Assembly (NCBI RefSeq): GCF_900116565.1 | Contig: NZ_FPCJ01000001.1 | Location: forward strand, 558,001 to 622,000 | Direction: 5' to 3' | Length of the DNA stretch: 64,000 nucleotides | DNA from: Thermoflavifilum thermophilum | Lineage (GTDB): Bacteria > Bacteroidota > Bacteroidia > Chitinophagales > Chitinophagaceae | Shown here: positions 8,809-16,499 of the stretch, piece after piece | How positions within the stretch are numbered: the stretch's first letter is position 1 | Layout: each line of letters starts with the position of its first letter | The notes under the pieces: generated by a model | The model's database searches: none | The model's input: only the letters and a program-made list of their open reading frames with translations | What the model was told of the DNA's origin: nothing | Translations under genes and position numbers: made by a program

Positions 8809-9993
8809 TCATCGGTAGGGAGAAAGTCTGCAGGTGATGCCCAGCAGCAATACCACAAGCCCGGCATACACAGCCAATATACAGGCATACCATGCTTCAG
8901 CATTGAAGTTTGTTTTTCTGAACAGATAGGGAGAGAGCAGCAATCCTTCTGTACCCAGCAGCATCAGCCAGTACAATCCGTAAGGTAAAAACCTTCTGGA
9001 AAGGCCTTTCATGGCCCATGTAAATGGTGTATAAATACCCAAAAACAAAAAATGCAGATAGGCCATCAGCCAAAATCTTTGTGTAACCACCAGATGGCTC
9101 AACGGAGGGAAACTTCCGCCTACCTGCACAATCAGTTTTACAGTCATAGCTGCCAGGAGTATCATGCCAGTCTTTCGCTTGAGTACATCAAAATTTTGAT
9201 GCATCCATGTTAGCCATACCGATAACTGCAGGATGGAACCGATGGCAGCCACCCACGACCACAACCATCGTTCATCTACGTACAGAATGGCATGGGCAAA
9301 GATTAAAATCGTTCCCAACACCATCAGGTACTGAGAAGAACGTGTAACGATACCCGAGGACAGCCATAAAGCAAGTACCAGATAGAAAAACAAACCATTG
9401 TATAAAAAATGCAGGTAAAAAAATATGGATAATTGATACAAAGCGGTGTGTTCAATGCCAGACGCACGATTTGAACCGGCCATCAGGTAAGCAAGCATAA
9501 ACGGGCCCAGCGAAGACAGAAGCTGGAAAAATGCGCCAATCCTGAGAAAACGCCTGGTGTGTTCCGAGCCGGCCGCGAAAAAAGCAGGTGATTTTGTTCG
9601 AATCCAAAGCAGTACTGCCAGCACATCTGCTACTGTAAGATGCACGGCAGAAAAAGCAATTGCCACCGGCCCATATCCTTGAAAAGGAAAACTAATCAGC
9701 ATGCCCAACACCCCAACCTGCAGCAATCCAATGCAAATCTGTTCGATCCGTGAAAAAACGATAAAAAATTGCTGATAAACCAATAAAAACAAAGCGTTGA
9801 ACACCCACCCCAGCAGCATCACATGTGAATGAGCGTGAAGCCAATATTGAAACCGCACAGGCAAAGGTTTCACAAAATAAAACCTGAGCCCTAATCCGAT
9901 AACAGCTCCACAAAAAAGAAACACAATAGACATTATCCACCACCAGGCAGCTACACGTGCATGCCCATTTACCGATGCTATGCTATTCTTCAT
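8809..9993 (-). CDS. Polytopic membrane protein of nos cluster, haem-copper oxidase subunit I-like
   Basis: 394 residues, strongly hydrophobic with about ten to twelve predicted membrane spans. Near residues 51-63 it reads WLHAHSHVMLLGW, with His53, His55 and His57, and a later span contains AYLHFLFLGIYTPF. Such His-bearing helices recall haem ligands of haem-copper oxidases or NnrS-type proteins, but the protein is shorter than a CcoN/NorB and the family has no settled name that I recognise. It is the last gene of the nos operon, 10 bp after nosY, so a role in electron supply or copper/haem handling for N2O respiration is a reasonable inference, not shown. No terminator is visible between it and rpsJ. 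Confidence 0.7.
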   Translation of the reverse strand: MKNSIASVNGHARVAAWWWIMSIVFLFCGAVIGLGLRFYFVKPLPVRFQYWLHAHSHVMLLGWVFNALFLLVYQQFFIVFSRIEQICIGLLQVGVLGMLISFPFQGYGPVAIAFSAVHLTVADVLAVLLWIRTKSPAFFAAGSEHTRRFLRIGAFFQLLSSLGPFMLAYLMAGSNRASGIEHTALYQLSIFFYLHFLYNGLFFYLVLALWLSSGIVTRSSQYLMVLGTILIFAHAILYVDERWLWSWVAAIGSILQLSVWLTWMHQNFDVLKRKTGMILLAAMTVKLIVQVGGSFPPLSHLVVTQRFWLMAYLHFLFLGIYTPFTWAMKGLSRRFLPYGLYWLMLLGTEGLLLSPYLFRKTNFNAEAWYACILAVYAGLVVLLLGITCRLSPYR

Positions 9994-10003
9994 ATCACAA
10001 GCA

Positions 10004-10786
10004 TCAAAAATCTTTTTTTGAGGTAATATGCATATACCGCCAAACAGGAATTATCAGCCAGATCAGGTATCCGGCACATATCCATATGAGTCCTCCGTTC
10101 GTACCAAAAAATGATTTGATAACGGCGCCAGTGTATCCAAGCAGGGCAGAAAGGTCGAGATGAGCTATCAGCAAAATACGGCTTAAATCCACTGGATTCA
10201 GCATGCTTGCCACAATGGCAAATATTTCAAGCGGATAATCTTGATACGCAATCACTGCAATCAGAAAGAAAACATCATACAAAACCGCCATTCCCAGCCA
10301 TATCAACAATCCCATACCCAAACCCAGGAGCTTATGATCAAAACCAAATACTACCCATAATGCTATACCTGAAAAGATAAAACAAAGCACAATTCCTGCT
10401 ATCAATAAAAATGCAAATGCATCTGCAGAAGTACTATGCAAAACTCCTGCAATTAAAAACGGAATACCCATTCCGATAAGAAAATAAATAATCAACACCA
10501 GAGAAAGACTCAAATAATATCCCATAAACACATTTTTCCTTGAAACAGGATGTGATAAAACCCACGCGATATATTCCCTGATCTGATAGCCATACATGAT
10601 ACCCAGTATCACAGATAACAAAGGTATCAGATACAACACCAGATACATCATACTTATAATAACCTGCTTGAAATCACCAATCAGATACAAAATGGTAGAA
10701 GTAAGACAAAAAAATACGATGCCATAACCCATCATCCATTTGCTCCTCAACAGGTCAATAAAACCATATTGCAGTATCTTCCTCAT
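10004..10786 (-). CDS. nosY: NosY-type ABC transporter permease
   Basis: 260 residues with about six membrane spans, beginning MRKILQYGFIDLLRSKWMMG. The REYIAWVLSHPVSRKNVFMG segment resembles the coupling region of ABC-2 permeases. Its start overlaps the nosF stop by 4 bp (ATGA), so it is coupled to its ATPase. NosDFY is needed to mature the CuZ cluster of nitrous oxide reductase in the periplasm: the transporter works with NosD and passes copper or sulfur for the cluster. Identity rests on context plus topology. Confidence 0.88.
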   Translation of the reverse strand: MRKILQYGFIDLLRSKWMMGYGIVFFCLTSTILYLIGDFKQVIISMMYLVLYLIPLLSVILGIMYGYQIREYIAWVLSHPVSRKNVFMGYYLSLSLVLIIYFLIGMGIPFLIAGVLHSTSADAFAFLLIAGIVLCFIFSGIALWVVFGFDHKLLGLGMGLLIWLGMAVLYDVFFLIAVIAYQDYPLEIFAIVASMLNPVDLSRILLIAHLDLSALLGYTGAVIKSFFGTNGGLIWICAGYLIWLIIPVWRYMHITSKKDF

Positions 10787-11502
10787 ATTTTTACTTTTTC
10801 CTGTTCATACATAAGCAACCGGGCAATGGCTTCTTCCACATCATTTGCCTGATAAGCACCAATCAATTGTTCAACAGATCCATGAAAATAAATATCACCA
10901 TACAGCAAAAAGAATATTTCATCGGCTATCGCCTGAACCAGATGAGGAACATGCGTGGTGAGCACTACCATTTTCCCCCTTTCTCTTTCGTGCTGAATAA
11001 ATTCTTTCAATCTGATCTGGGTAACCGGATCTAGTGCTGCTGTAGGCTCATCCAGTAAATACAAAGGGACATCATACATCAAGCAGGTTACCAGATTTAC
11101 TTTTTGCTGGGTTCCCCCGGAAAGATTGCGAAACAACTGATCCATATATGGATCAAGATCCAACAATTCCATCAGCATTTCCTTGCGTTGTGCCTTACCA
11201 CGAAGATGTTCGGTTAATTGCAATAGTTCCTTTACCTTCAAGTTGTCTGGAAAACGTGCAATCTGCGGAAGATAACTCACCATCCGACGGTATTGGATAC
11301 TTGCGCGCACAGATTCCCGATAGATATAGACATCTCCTTCATCTGGAAGTACAAGGCCCATGCAAATTTTCATCAAAGTCGTTTTCCCTGATCCATTCGG
11401 TCCTAAAACGGCATATATACCCGGGTTGCTGATAGTTGCATCAATATGATGCAATACCTTACGCTTCTTATATGCTTTCGATAAATTTTTAATCTCAATC
11501 AT
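10783..11502 (-). CDS. nosF: NosF ABC transporter ATPase
   Basis: 239 residues. Walker A GPNGSGKTT at about 34-42, signature LSGGTQQK, Walker B LYLLDEPTAALDP and the H-loop LTTHVPH are all intact. It overlaps nosD upstream by 8 bp and nosY downstream by 4 bp. It powers the NosDFY transporter required for CuZ assembly in NosZ. The sequence alone says ABC ATPase; neighbours make it NosF. Confidence 0.93.
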   Translation of the reverse strand: MIEIKNLSKAYKKRKVLHHIDATISNPGIYAVLGPNGSGKTTLMKICMGLVLPDEGDVYIYRESVRASIQYRRMVSYLPQIARFPDNLKVKELLQLTEHLRGKAQRKEMLMELLDLDPYMDQLFRNLSGGTQQKVNLVTCLMYDVPLYLLDEPTAALDPVTQIRLKEFIQHERERGKMVVLTTHVPHLVQAIADEIFFLLYGDIYFHGSVEQLIGAYQANDVEEAIARLLMYEQEKVKI

Positions 11503-12733
11503 GCTGAATGGGTTTCATTAATGGTGCCAGATCAACAAGTTTGGATGGAGTGACAATGGGAATAACAGATTCTGCGATGTTGAGCAAACTTTCAAGCAAA
11601 CTCCGCAGCAGAATCACGGAAATATCATATCTCATCACCACATAAGCAAACATCCGCATCGGGTGAAAGGGCACATCACCTATGTTATCCCCGTTCAGGT
11701 CATAGCCCCTGTAATCACTCCAGTAGTTTTCATAAAAACGATTATCCTGAACATTTGCCGTTAACGAGGCCACATCAAATGAATTTTGTAGAAAATTATT
11801 TTGGGTAATCTCGTTGTTCGATGAACTTCCCGTTATCCGCATGGCCCATCCGTTCGATTGAATATTATTTCCGATAATATTCAGTCGGGTGCATTCTTCC
11901 ATAAATATTCCAACTGTATTTTCTACAAAATAATTCTGCTTGATCTCTGAATCATGAATTTCTTTTAGCAACAAACCGTAGGCATTTGGACCGTGATTAC
12001 GTGAAAACGTATTTTTTTTCATCTGAATGTGGTGTGAATACATCACAGCCACTCCGGCACCATTAGATTGAAACGTATTCCCAATGTAGGCATCATTATT
12101 GGAAAACATAAAATGCATGCCATAACGAATATTGTTCGAGCTGATATTATTTCTGATTTCACTGTTATGGGTGAATTCAAGATAAATGCCATCTCGGTGA
12201 TGCTGAACAATGTTGTCAATCAGATTTACACTATCACAATACCATAAGTGAATGCCATTTGCTGCATTAAATTCACTGCTTCCTGATCCATCAAAGAAGT
12301 TTCTTTCAATAAGAATATGCTTGCTTTGATAGGCATAAATCCCGAAAAAAGACTGAATGATTTTTACATCTATGATGCTAATATGATTGGATTTTGAGAT
12401 CGAGATTGCAGCCCTGTCTTCCACATAACTCATGCCCGTATGCTGCAGAATCAAATCTCTGATCAATACATGATTGGCGTGGATTACCCACATGCCTGTT
12501 TTTCCCTGCCCGTCCAAAACCGCCTGTTGGCCAATGATAGACAAAGGCATTGTAATGGTATATGCACTATCGAGCCGAAAGGTTCCTCTCAGCAAGATTG
12601 TATCATAAGGTTTGGCCTGCTGCAAGGCTTTTTCAATGGTTTGCACTTCACAGGAGGCACATACCTGAATTTTTCCTGCCCGGGATTTTATTGTTAGTAT
12701 TGCCAGAAAGCAGAAAAGGAAAATTTTTTTCAT
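11495..12733 (-). CDS. nosD: NosD periplasmic copper-cluster maturation protein
   Basis: 412 residues with a Sec signal peptide (hydrophobic residues 4-16, likely cleavage after KSRA). The body is a right-handed parallel beta-helix with repeated Asn-rich coils such as NHILIRDL, NSEIRNNISSNNIRYGMHF and NNEITQNNF from about residue 100 to 340, the CASH/PbH1 fold of NosD. A C-terminal ENYWSDYRGYDLNGDNIGD motif is typical of the family. NosD receives substrate from NosFY and delivers it to NosZ. Starts inside the nosL stop (4-bp overlap). Confidence 0.92.
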   Translation of the reverse strand: MKKIFLFCFLAILTIKSRAGKIQVCASCEVQTIEKALQQAKPYDTILLRGTFRLDSAYTITMPLSIIGQQAVLDGQGKTGMWVIHANHVLIRDLILQHTGMSYVEDRAAISISKSNHISIIDVKIIQSFFGIYAYQSKHILIERNFFDGSGSSEFNAANGIHLWYCDSVNLIDNIVQHHRDGIYLEFTHNSEIRNNISSNNIRYGMHFMFSNNDAYIGNTFQSNGAGVAVMYSHHIQMKKNTFSRNHGPNAYGLLLKEIHDSEIKQNYFVENTVGIFMEECTRLNIIGNNIQSNGWAMRITGSSSNNEITQNNFLQNSFDVASLTANVQDNRFYENYWSDYRGYDLNGDNIGDVPFHPMRMFAYVVMRYDISVILLRSLLESLLNIAESVIPIVTPSKLVDLAPLMKPIQHD

Positions 12734-13155
12734 GGCTGATTATTGAATGACAAAGGGCACCTTTTGATTTCACCACCATATTTCTTTTGCATTTCTTCTG
12801 CCTGCTGTTTATCGGTGAATGCAGCCACACCTTCACCCATCGGGCTGTGCAATTGCGGGCTGTAGAGCAGATACGCATCCTTTGCAGGTATGAGTGTGCC
12901 CGGTTGGTTATAATCTACAAACAACACATAAGCGAAAGATTCATGCGCACTATGATAAAAGCTGTCAAGACAATCAATGGAATCAAATTTATACACCTTG
13001 CCTTTGGAAGTAATCAGTTCTCCGCCAAATCTTTTATCTACAATAGTCATCCTGCAAAAATCACAACTGTCATATCCATATTTAATTGGTTCCGGTTTGG
13101 GCTTACACGCTATCATCAGCCACATGATACACACGGGAAATATGTATTTTTTCAT
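12730..13155 (-). CDS. nosL: NosL copper-binding lipoprotein
   Basis: 141 residues. Lipoprotein signal with lipid-anchor Cys17 (WLMIAC). The NosL signature follows: Cys31-x2-Cys34 with Met36 (CDFCRMTI), then KVYKFDSIDCLDSF. NosL is an outer-membrane-anchored Cu(I) chaperone that supplies copper to NosZ maturation. Overlaps nosD by 4 bp and follows the 218-residue membrane protein by 11 bp. Confidence 0.92.
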   Translation of the reverse strand: MKKYIFPVCIMWLMIACKPKPEPIKYGYDSCDFCRMTIVDKRFGGELITSKGKVYKFDSIDCLDSFYHSAHESFAYVLFVDYNQPGTLIPAKDAYLLYSPQLHSPMGEGVAAFTDKQQAEEMQKKYGGEIKRCPLSFNNQP

Positions 13156-13166
13156 ATCATTGTTTT

Positions 13167-13823
13167 TTAATGATGAATCAAAACCCTTAATCGAGACGAA
13201 GATGTAAGCGTATTCGGATGGTTTTGTACCAGCTTCTTATCAGATGATCTTCTGCAACAGAAATAAGCTGTGAATCCCAATATAATTGAGATCAACATAA
13301 ATACCGTCGCCCATTCGGGTAAAGAAATGGCTGTGAAGTTGAGTAAATGTTTCATACCAATCAAAGGAGGTTGATAGGTCATACCCGGCACTTTGATGGG
13401 AGCCTTAGGATCAAGATGATGCCCGTAATCATATTCCCATAAATAAAAATCATAGATTGCGATTGCACCCAATACGGTATATAAAACTGCCCATGATAAA
13501 TAAGCCCATCTCTTTTTTATGAGCCATGCTGTTACACCCAGAATAATGATCCCTGCCAGTACATAAGGAAAATAATATAATTCGGGCACTGCATGTGGGT
13601 CAATATCTTTCATACCTACGTAATGATTCAGGATATTGATATTTTGTAGTGCATAGGCATCATCACCTGTGATTCTGTTGATCCAAATATACATGCGGAT
13701 GCCTTGTGGATATTGGGGGGCATAAAGTATGATTTGCCAAAGCGGAAAAAAATAAATCAATACTGATGATAGCACAGCTCCCAGCATAAGCCAGGAAGCT
13801 GTGCGATTGGATTTTGTTTTCAT
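13167..13823 (-). CDS. Membrane protein of Bacteroidota nos clusters, unknown role
   Basis: 218 residues with about four membrane helices: one near residues 11-31, two central ones around the VLAGIIILGVTAWLI segment, and one near ATVFMLISIILGFTAYF. Between them are soluble, His/Asp/Pro-rich stretches (DPHAVPELYYFPY; YDYGHHLDPKAPIKVPGMTY). I recognise no named domain. Its position directly between nosZ (25 bp upstream) and nosL points to NosZ maturation or electron transfer, as an inference from context. Confidence 0.7.
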   Translation of the reverse strand: MKTKSNRTASWLMLGAVLSSVLIYFFPLWQIILYAPQYPQGIRMYIWINRITGDDAYALQNINILNHYVGMKDIDPHAVPELYYFPYVLAGIIILGVTAWLIKKRWAYLSWAVLYTVLGAIAIYDFYLWEYDYGHHLDPKAPIKVPGMTYQPPLIGMKHLLNFTAISLPEWATVFMLISIILGFTAYFCCRRSSDKKLVQNHPNTLTSSSRLRVLIHH

Positions 13824-13848
13824 GGCTGAATATTTTTAACTCATGATT

Positions 13849-15837
13849 TTATTCTTTGCCCGTTGACCAAGTCAGTGCTACATGATCATTTGGGGAAGAC
13901 ACTCGTACATATCCCTGCATTTCCTGATGCAATGCCGAACAGAAATCTGTACAATAAAACGGAAACACACCTACTCTCTCGGGAACCCACTTCAATGTTT
14001 TGGTTTGACCGGGCATCAACAGCAATTCAGCATTATCACGATTTCCTTCCACAGCAAAACCATGTGCTGCATCCCAGTCCTGTTCCAGATTGGTAACATG
14101 GAAATAAACCGTATCTCCCAGATAAATCCCTTCAATATTATCCGGAACAAAATGACTGCGGATTTCTGTCATATATACATCTACGCGATTGCCTTTTCTT
14201 ACTACTTTTGCATCTTTCTCTGTCCTGGTCAGATAAGGATGATGATTGCTGGCCAATTGATAAATTTTATCAGACCGTGGCATCAGAATGCTGGCAGGAA
14301 TGGCCTGTGCATAATGCGGCTCACCTACTGTCGGAAAATCGAGCAATAATTTCATTTTATCACCCGAAATATCAAACAACTGAGCTGACTGGGATAATTC
14401 AGGTCCCGTGGGCAGATATCTATCTTTTGTAATTTTATTCAATGCAACGAGGTATTTACCCCATGGCTTGCGTGAATCACCACCGGGTATCATCAGATGG
14501 CCGGGAGAATAAAATGTAGGCTGCCGGTCTTCCACTTGCCAAGTACCAAGTTTCCATTTCACTACTTCGGATGAAATAAAGAATGTAGTATATGCATTTC
14601 CCTTATCATCAAATTCTGTGTGCAATGGTCCCAAACCCCCGCTTTTCACAACACCAGCCAGCACAGCATCAAATTTCAACACCGGAATTCCATTTACCTC
14701 TCCATCAAATTGTTTTTGCTGAATGGCCTGTTGTATTTTATCAAAACTAAATACAGACAGATCTGCACTCAACTTGCCATTGGCTACAATGTAATTTCCT
14801 GACGGATCTACATCCACACCATGAGGTGATTTGGGTGCAGGAATAAAATAAACCAGTCCGGGACATTCGGAAGGAATCAACACCTTTACACCTTGATGTA
14901 CATACGAATGCGCAGTTTGTGTGCTGGTATCAAACCGGTTATCATAATATGTACCTGGAAATTCATGATATTTGCCCTGCTGTACATATTCCTCAGCTTT
15001 CTTCCAGTTGATAGCAGCCACAAAATCTTTATCCTTTTGTGAAGCATTTACTTCCAGCAAGGTATGAGCTTCTTCTGAATTGTAACAGGTGAAAAATACC
15101 CAATCCTTTGATTTGCCTTTGCCTGCATGTGCCAGGTCATAATCAAATCCCGGCATCATCAACTGGAAAGCAAGATCCATATCACCGGAAGGAGCAACCT
15201 TGATGAATGAAAGCACGCCTCCAAAATTTTGTTTATAAGATGCAATCGGTACATCTTTTTGTGGAATAGGCACACCAAAACGCGTACCTGCCACTACATA
15301 CTCCGTATTTTCCGTCACAAAGGGTGAACTGTGATTACCAGCTGAATTGGGAATTTCGATGGTTTCAACGGTTTCAAAAGTTTTTAAATCAATTCTGGCC
15401 ACGCGTGGAGTATTGTTGGCATTGATAAATAACCACCGCCCATCAGGCACACCATTAGTTTGCGACAATTCCGGATGATGTGCATCGTCCCAGGGAATAA
15501 ATCCATAAGAAGTCATCAACAAAGGTTTGGTTTCTTCGCTGTATCCATAGCCATTTTCAGGATTTTGTGAAAACACCGGAATGATTTTAAACAATCGCCC
15601 GGATGGCAATCCATATACACTGACCTGTCCGTTGTATCCACCAGACATGAAAGCATAAAATTCATCGTATTGACCCGGAGCTACATACACCCGTTGTGCA
15701 GCATCCTGGGCACTGATGGCACCCTGACCAACTGATGAATGATTGTTGCATGAGGCAAGCAGCAAACCTGCAACTGCAATGATTCCGGCAACAATGGGAA
15801 TCAGCTGCTTTTGTTTGAGAAAAATTTTTGTTTTCAT
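13849..15837 (-). CDS. nosZ: Nitrous oxide reductase, clade II (Sec-exported lipoprotein)
   Basis: 662 residues. Reduces N2O to N2 in the periplasm. It has a lipoprotein-type signal (lipobox LLASC, Cys30) instead of a Tat signal, a mark of clade II (atypical) NosZ. The N-terminal seven-bladed propeller carries the CuZ histidines, including WDDAHHPELSQT. The C-terminal cupredoxin domain has the CuA site: Cys629, Cys633, His637 and Met640 in CTDFCSALHQEM, with an upstream His in AAHGFAV. All key ligands appear intact, so it should be active. Second gene of the operon, 12 bp after the cytochrome c gene. Confidence 0.97.
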   Translation of the reverse strand: MKTKIFLKQKQLIPIVAGIIAVAGLLLASCNNHSSVGQGAISAQDAAQRVYVAPGQYDEFYAFMSGGYNGQVSVYGLPSGRLFKIIPVFSQNPENGYGYSEETKPLLMTSYGFIPWDDAHHPELSQTNGVPDGRWLFINANNTPRVARIDLKTFETVETIEIPNSAGNHSSPFVTENTEYVVAGTRFGVPIPQKDVPIASYKQNFGGVLSFIKVAPSGDMDLAFQLMMPGFDYDLAHAGKGKSKDWVFFTCYNSEEAHTLLEVNASQKDKDFVAAINWKKAEEYVQQGKYHEFPGTYYDNRFDTSTQTAHSYVHQGVKVLIPSECPGLVYFIPAPKSPHGVDVDPSGNYIVANGKLSADLSVFSFDKIQQAIQQKQFDGEVNGIPVLKFDAVLAGVVKSGGLGPLHTEFDDKGNAYTTFFISSEVVKWKLGTWQVEDRQPTFYSPGHLMIPGGDSRKPWGKYLVALNKITKDRYLPTGPELSQSAQLFDISGDKMKLLLDFPTVGEPHYAQAIPASILMPRSDKIYQLASNHHPYLTRTEKDAKVVRKGNRVDVYMTEIRSHFVPDNIEGIYLGDTVYFHVTNLEQDWDAAHGFAVEGNRDNAELLLMPGQTKTLKWVPERVGVFPFYCTDFCSALHQEMQGYVRVSSPNDHVALTWSTGKE

Positions 15838-15849
15838 GATACATGCATT

Positions 15850-16338
15850 TTATTTGGATGAAGAACTATCATCAACCGAACGCAAATATTCGAGTAAGGC
15901 CCGTGCTTCATCTTCACTAAGATGAAGATTGGCCATAACGGCGCCGTTACTTTCACCTACGAGTTGTTTGGCTATGGGATCCTGCTGAATCATCACATCC
16001 GGATTGAGAATCATGTTCATGATCCATTCAGGAGCCTGTCGCCTGGTAACTCCTTTCAAAGCAGGACCGATGTAACGGCTATCAATCCGGTGACAGGCCG
16101 TACATTTTTCATTGAAAATGGTTTCGCCCTTTTTTGCAAGTTCGGGCTGGATAGGTCCGAGCTGAACGGATTTGATAGGTCCGATGCCTTTGTCATCCAG
16201 GGGATTTGCAGTGGATGCCGACGCAGCAGGAGCAGCCGCATTTTCGCTTGCCTGCTGGCTGTTTGAGGTTGAAGAATGACAACCCACAACCCACAAACCG
16301 GCAATCAGGAATAAGAGAGTATTTAATCTTTTTTTCAT
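15850..16338 (-). CDS. Monohaem cytochrome c lipoprotein of nos operon
   Basis: 162 residues. Lipoprotein signal (LWVVGC, Cys20), a low-complexity Ser/Ala linker to about residue 45, then a class I cytochrome c domain with CTACH (Cys79, Cys82, His83). The distal Met ligand is probably in NGAVMANLHLSEDEARALLE. As the first gene of the nos operon it is the probable electron donor to NosZ, comparable to the small cytochromes c found beside clade II nosZ. Its ATG at 16338 is about 30 nt downstream of a predicted promoter start. Confidence 0.92.
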   Translation of the reverse strand: MKKRLNTLLFLIAGLWVVGCHSSTSNSQQASENAAAPAASASTANPLDDKGIGPIKSVQLGPIQPELAKKGETIFNEKCTACHRIDSRYIGPALKGVTRRQAPEWIMNMILNPDVMIQQDPIAKQLVGESNGAVMANLHLSEDEARALLEYLRSVDDSSSSK

Positions 16339-16369
16339 GACAAATTATTTTTGATTTTACTGAACATCA

Positions 16370-16377
16370 CAAAAATA
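16370..16377 (-). promoter_or_regulatory. -7 element of nos operon promoter
   Basis: Minus strand TATTTTTG fits the Bacteroidota -7 consensus TAnnTTTG. No TTTG -33 element lies 19-21 nt upstream; instead that place is taken by the palindrome at 16398-16415. This arrangement is typical of activator-dependent promoters. Predicted start near 16366, giving a leader of about 28 nt before the cytochrome c ATG. Confidence 0.6.
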
Positions 16378-16397
16378 TATGTCGTGATGGCTGTGAT

Positions 16398-16415
16398 TGA
16401 TGACATATGTCATCA
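16398..16415. promoter_or_regulatory. 18-bp perfect palindrome, likely Crp/Fnr-family operator
   Basis: TGATGACATATGTCATCA is self-complementary across all 18 bp. Its core TGAC-ATAT-GTCA fits the half-sites of nitrogen-oxide-sensing Crp/Fnr regulators (TTGAC-N4-GTCAA) except the outermost base. The centre lies about 41 bp before the predicted nos transcript start, the class II activator position. A second, interrupted inverted repeat (TGATGA-N3-TCATCA) is at 16421-16435. The regulator gene is not in this window. Confidence 0.65.
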
Positions 16416-16441
16416 GGATATGATGATTTTCATCACCTCCG

Positions 16442-16474
16442 GGAAATAAAAAACCCGCCTGAATCAGGCGGGTT
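16442..16474 (-). terminator. Rho-independent terminator of the str operon
   Basis: AACCCGCCTGA at 16452-16462 pairs with TCAGGCGGGTT at 16464-16474 (effectively a 9-bp GC-rich stem with a 5-nt loop), followed on the minus strand by TTTTTTATTT. It starts 26 bp after the fusA stop and closes the rpsL-rpsG-fusA unit ahead of the nos promoter. Confidence 0.88.
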
Positions 16475-16499
16475 CATGCATATTTTTAAAATTGAGTTA

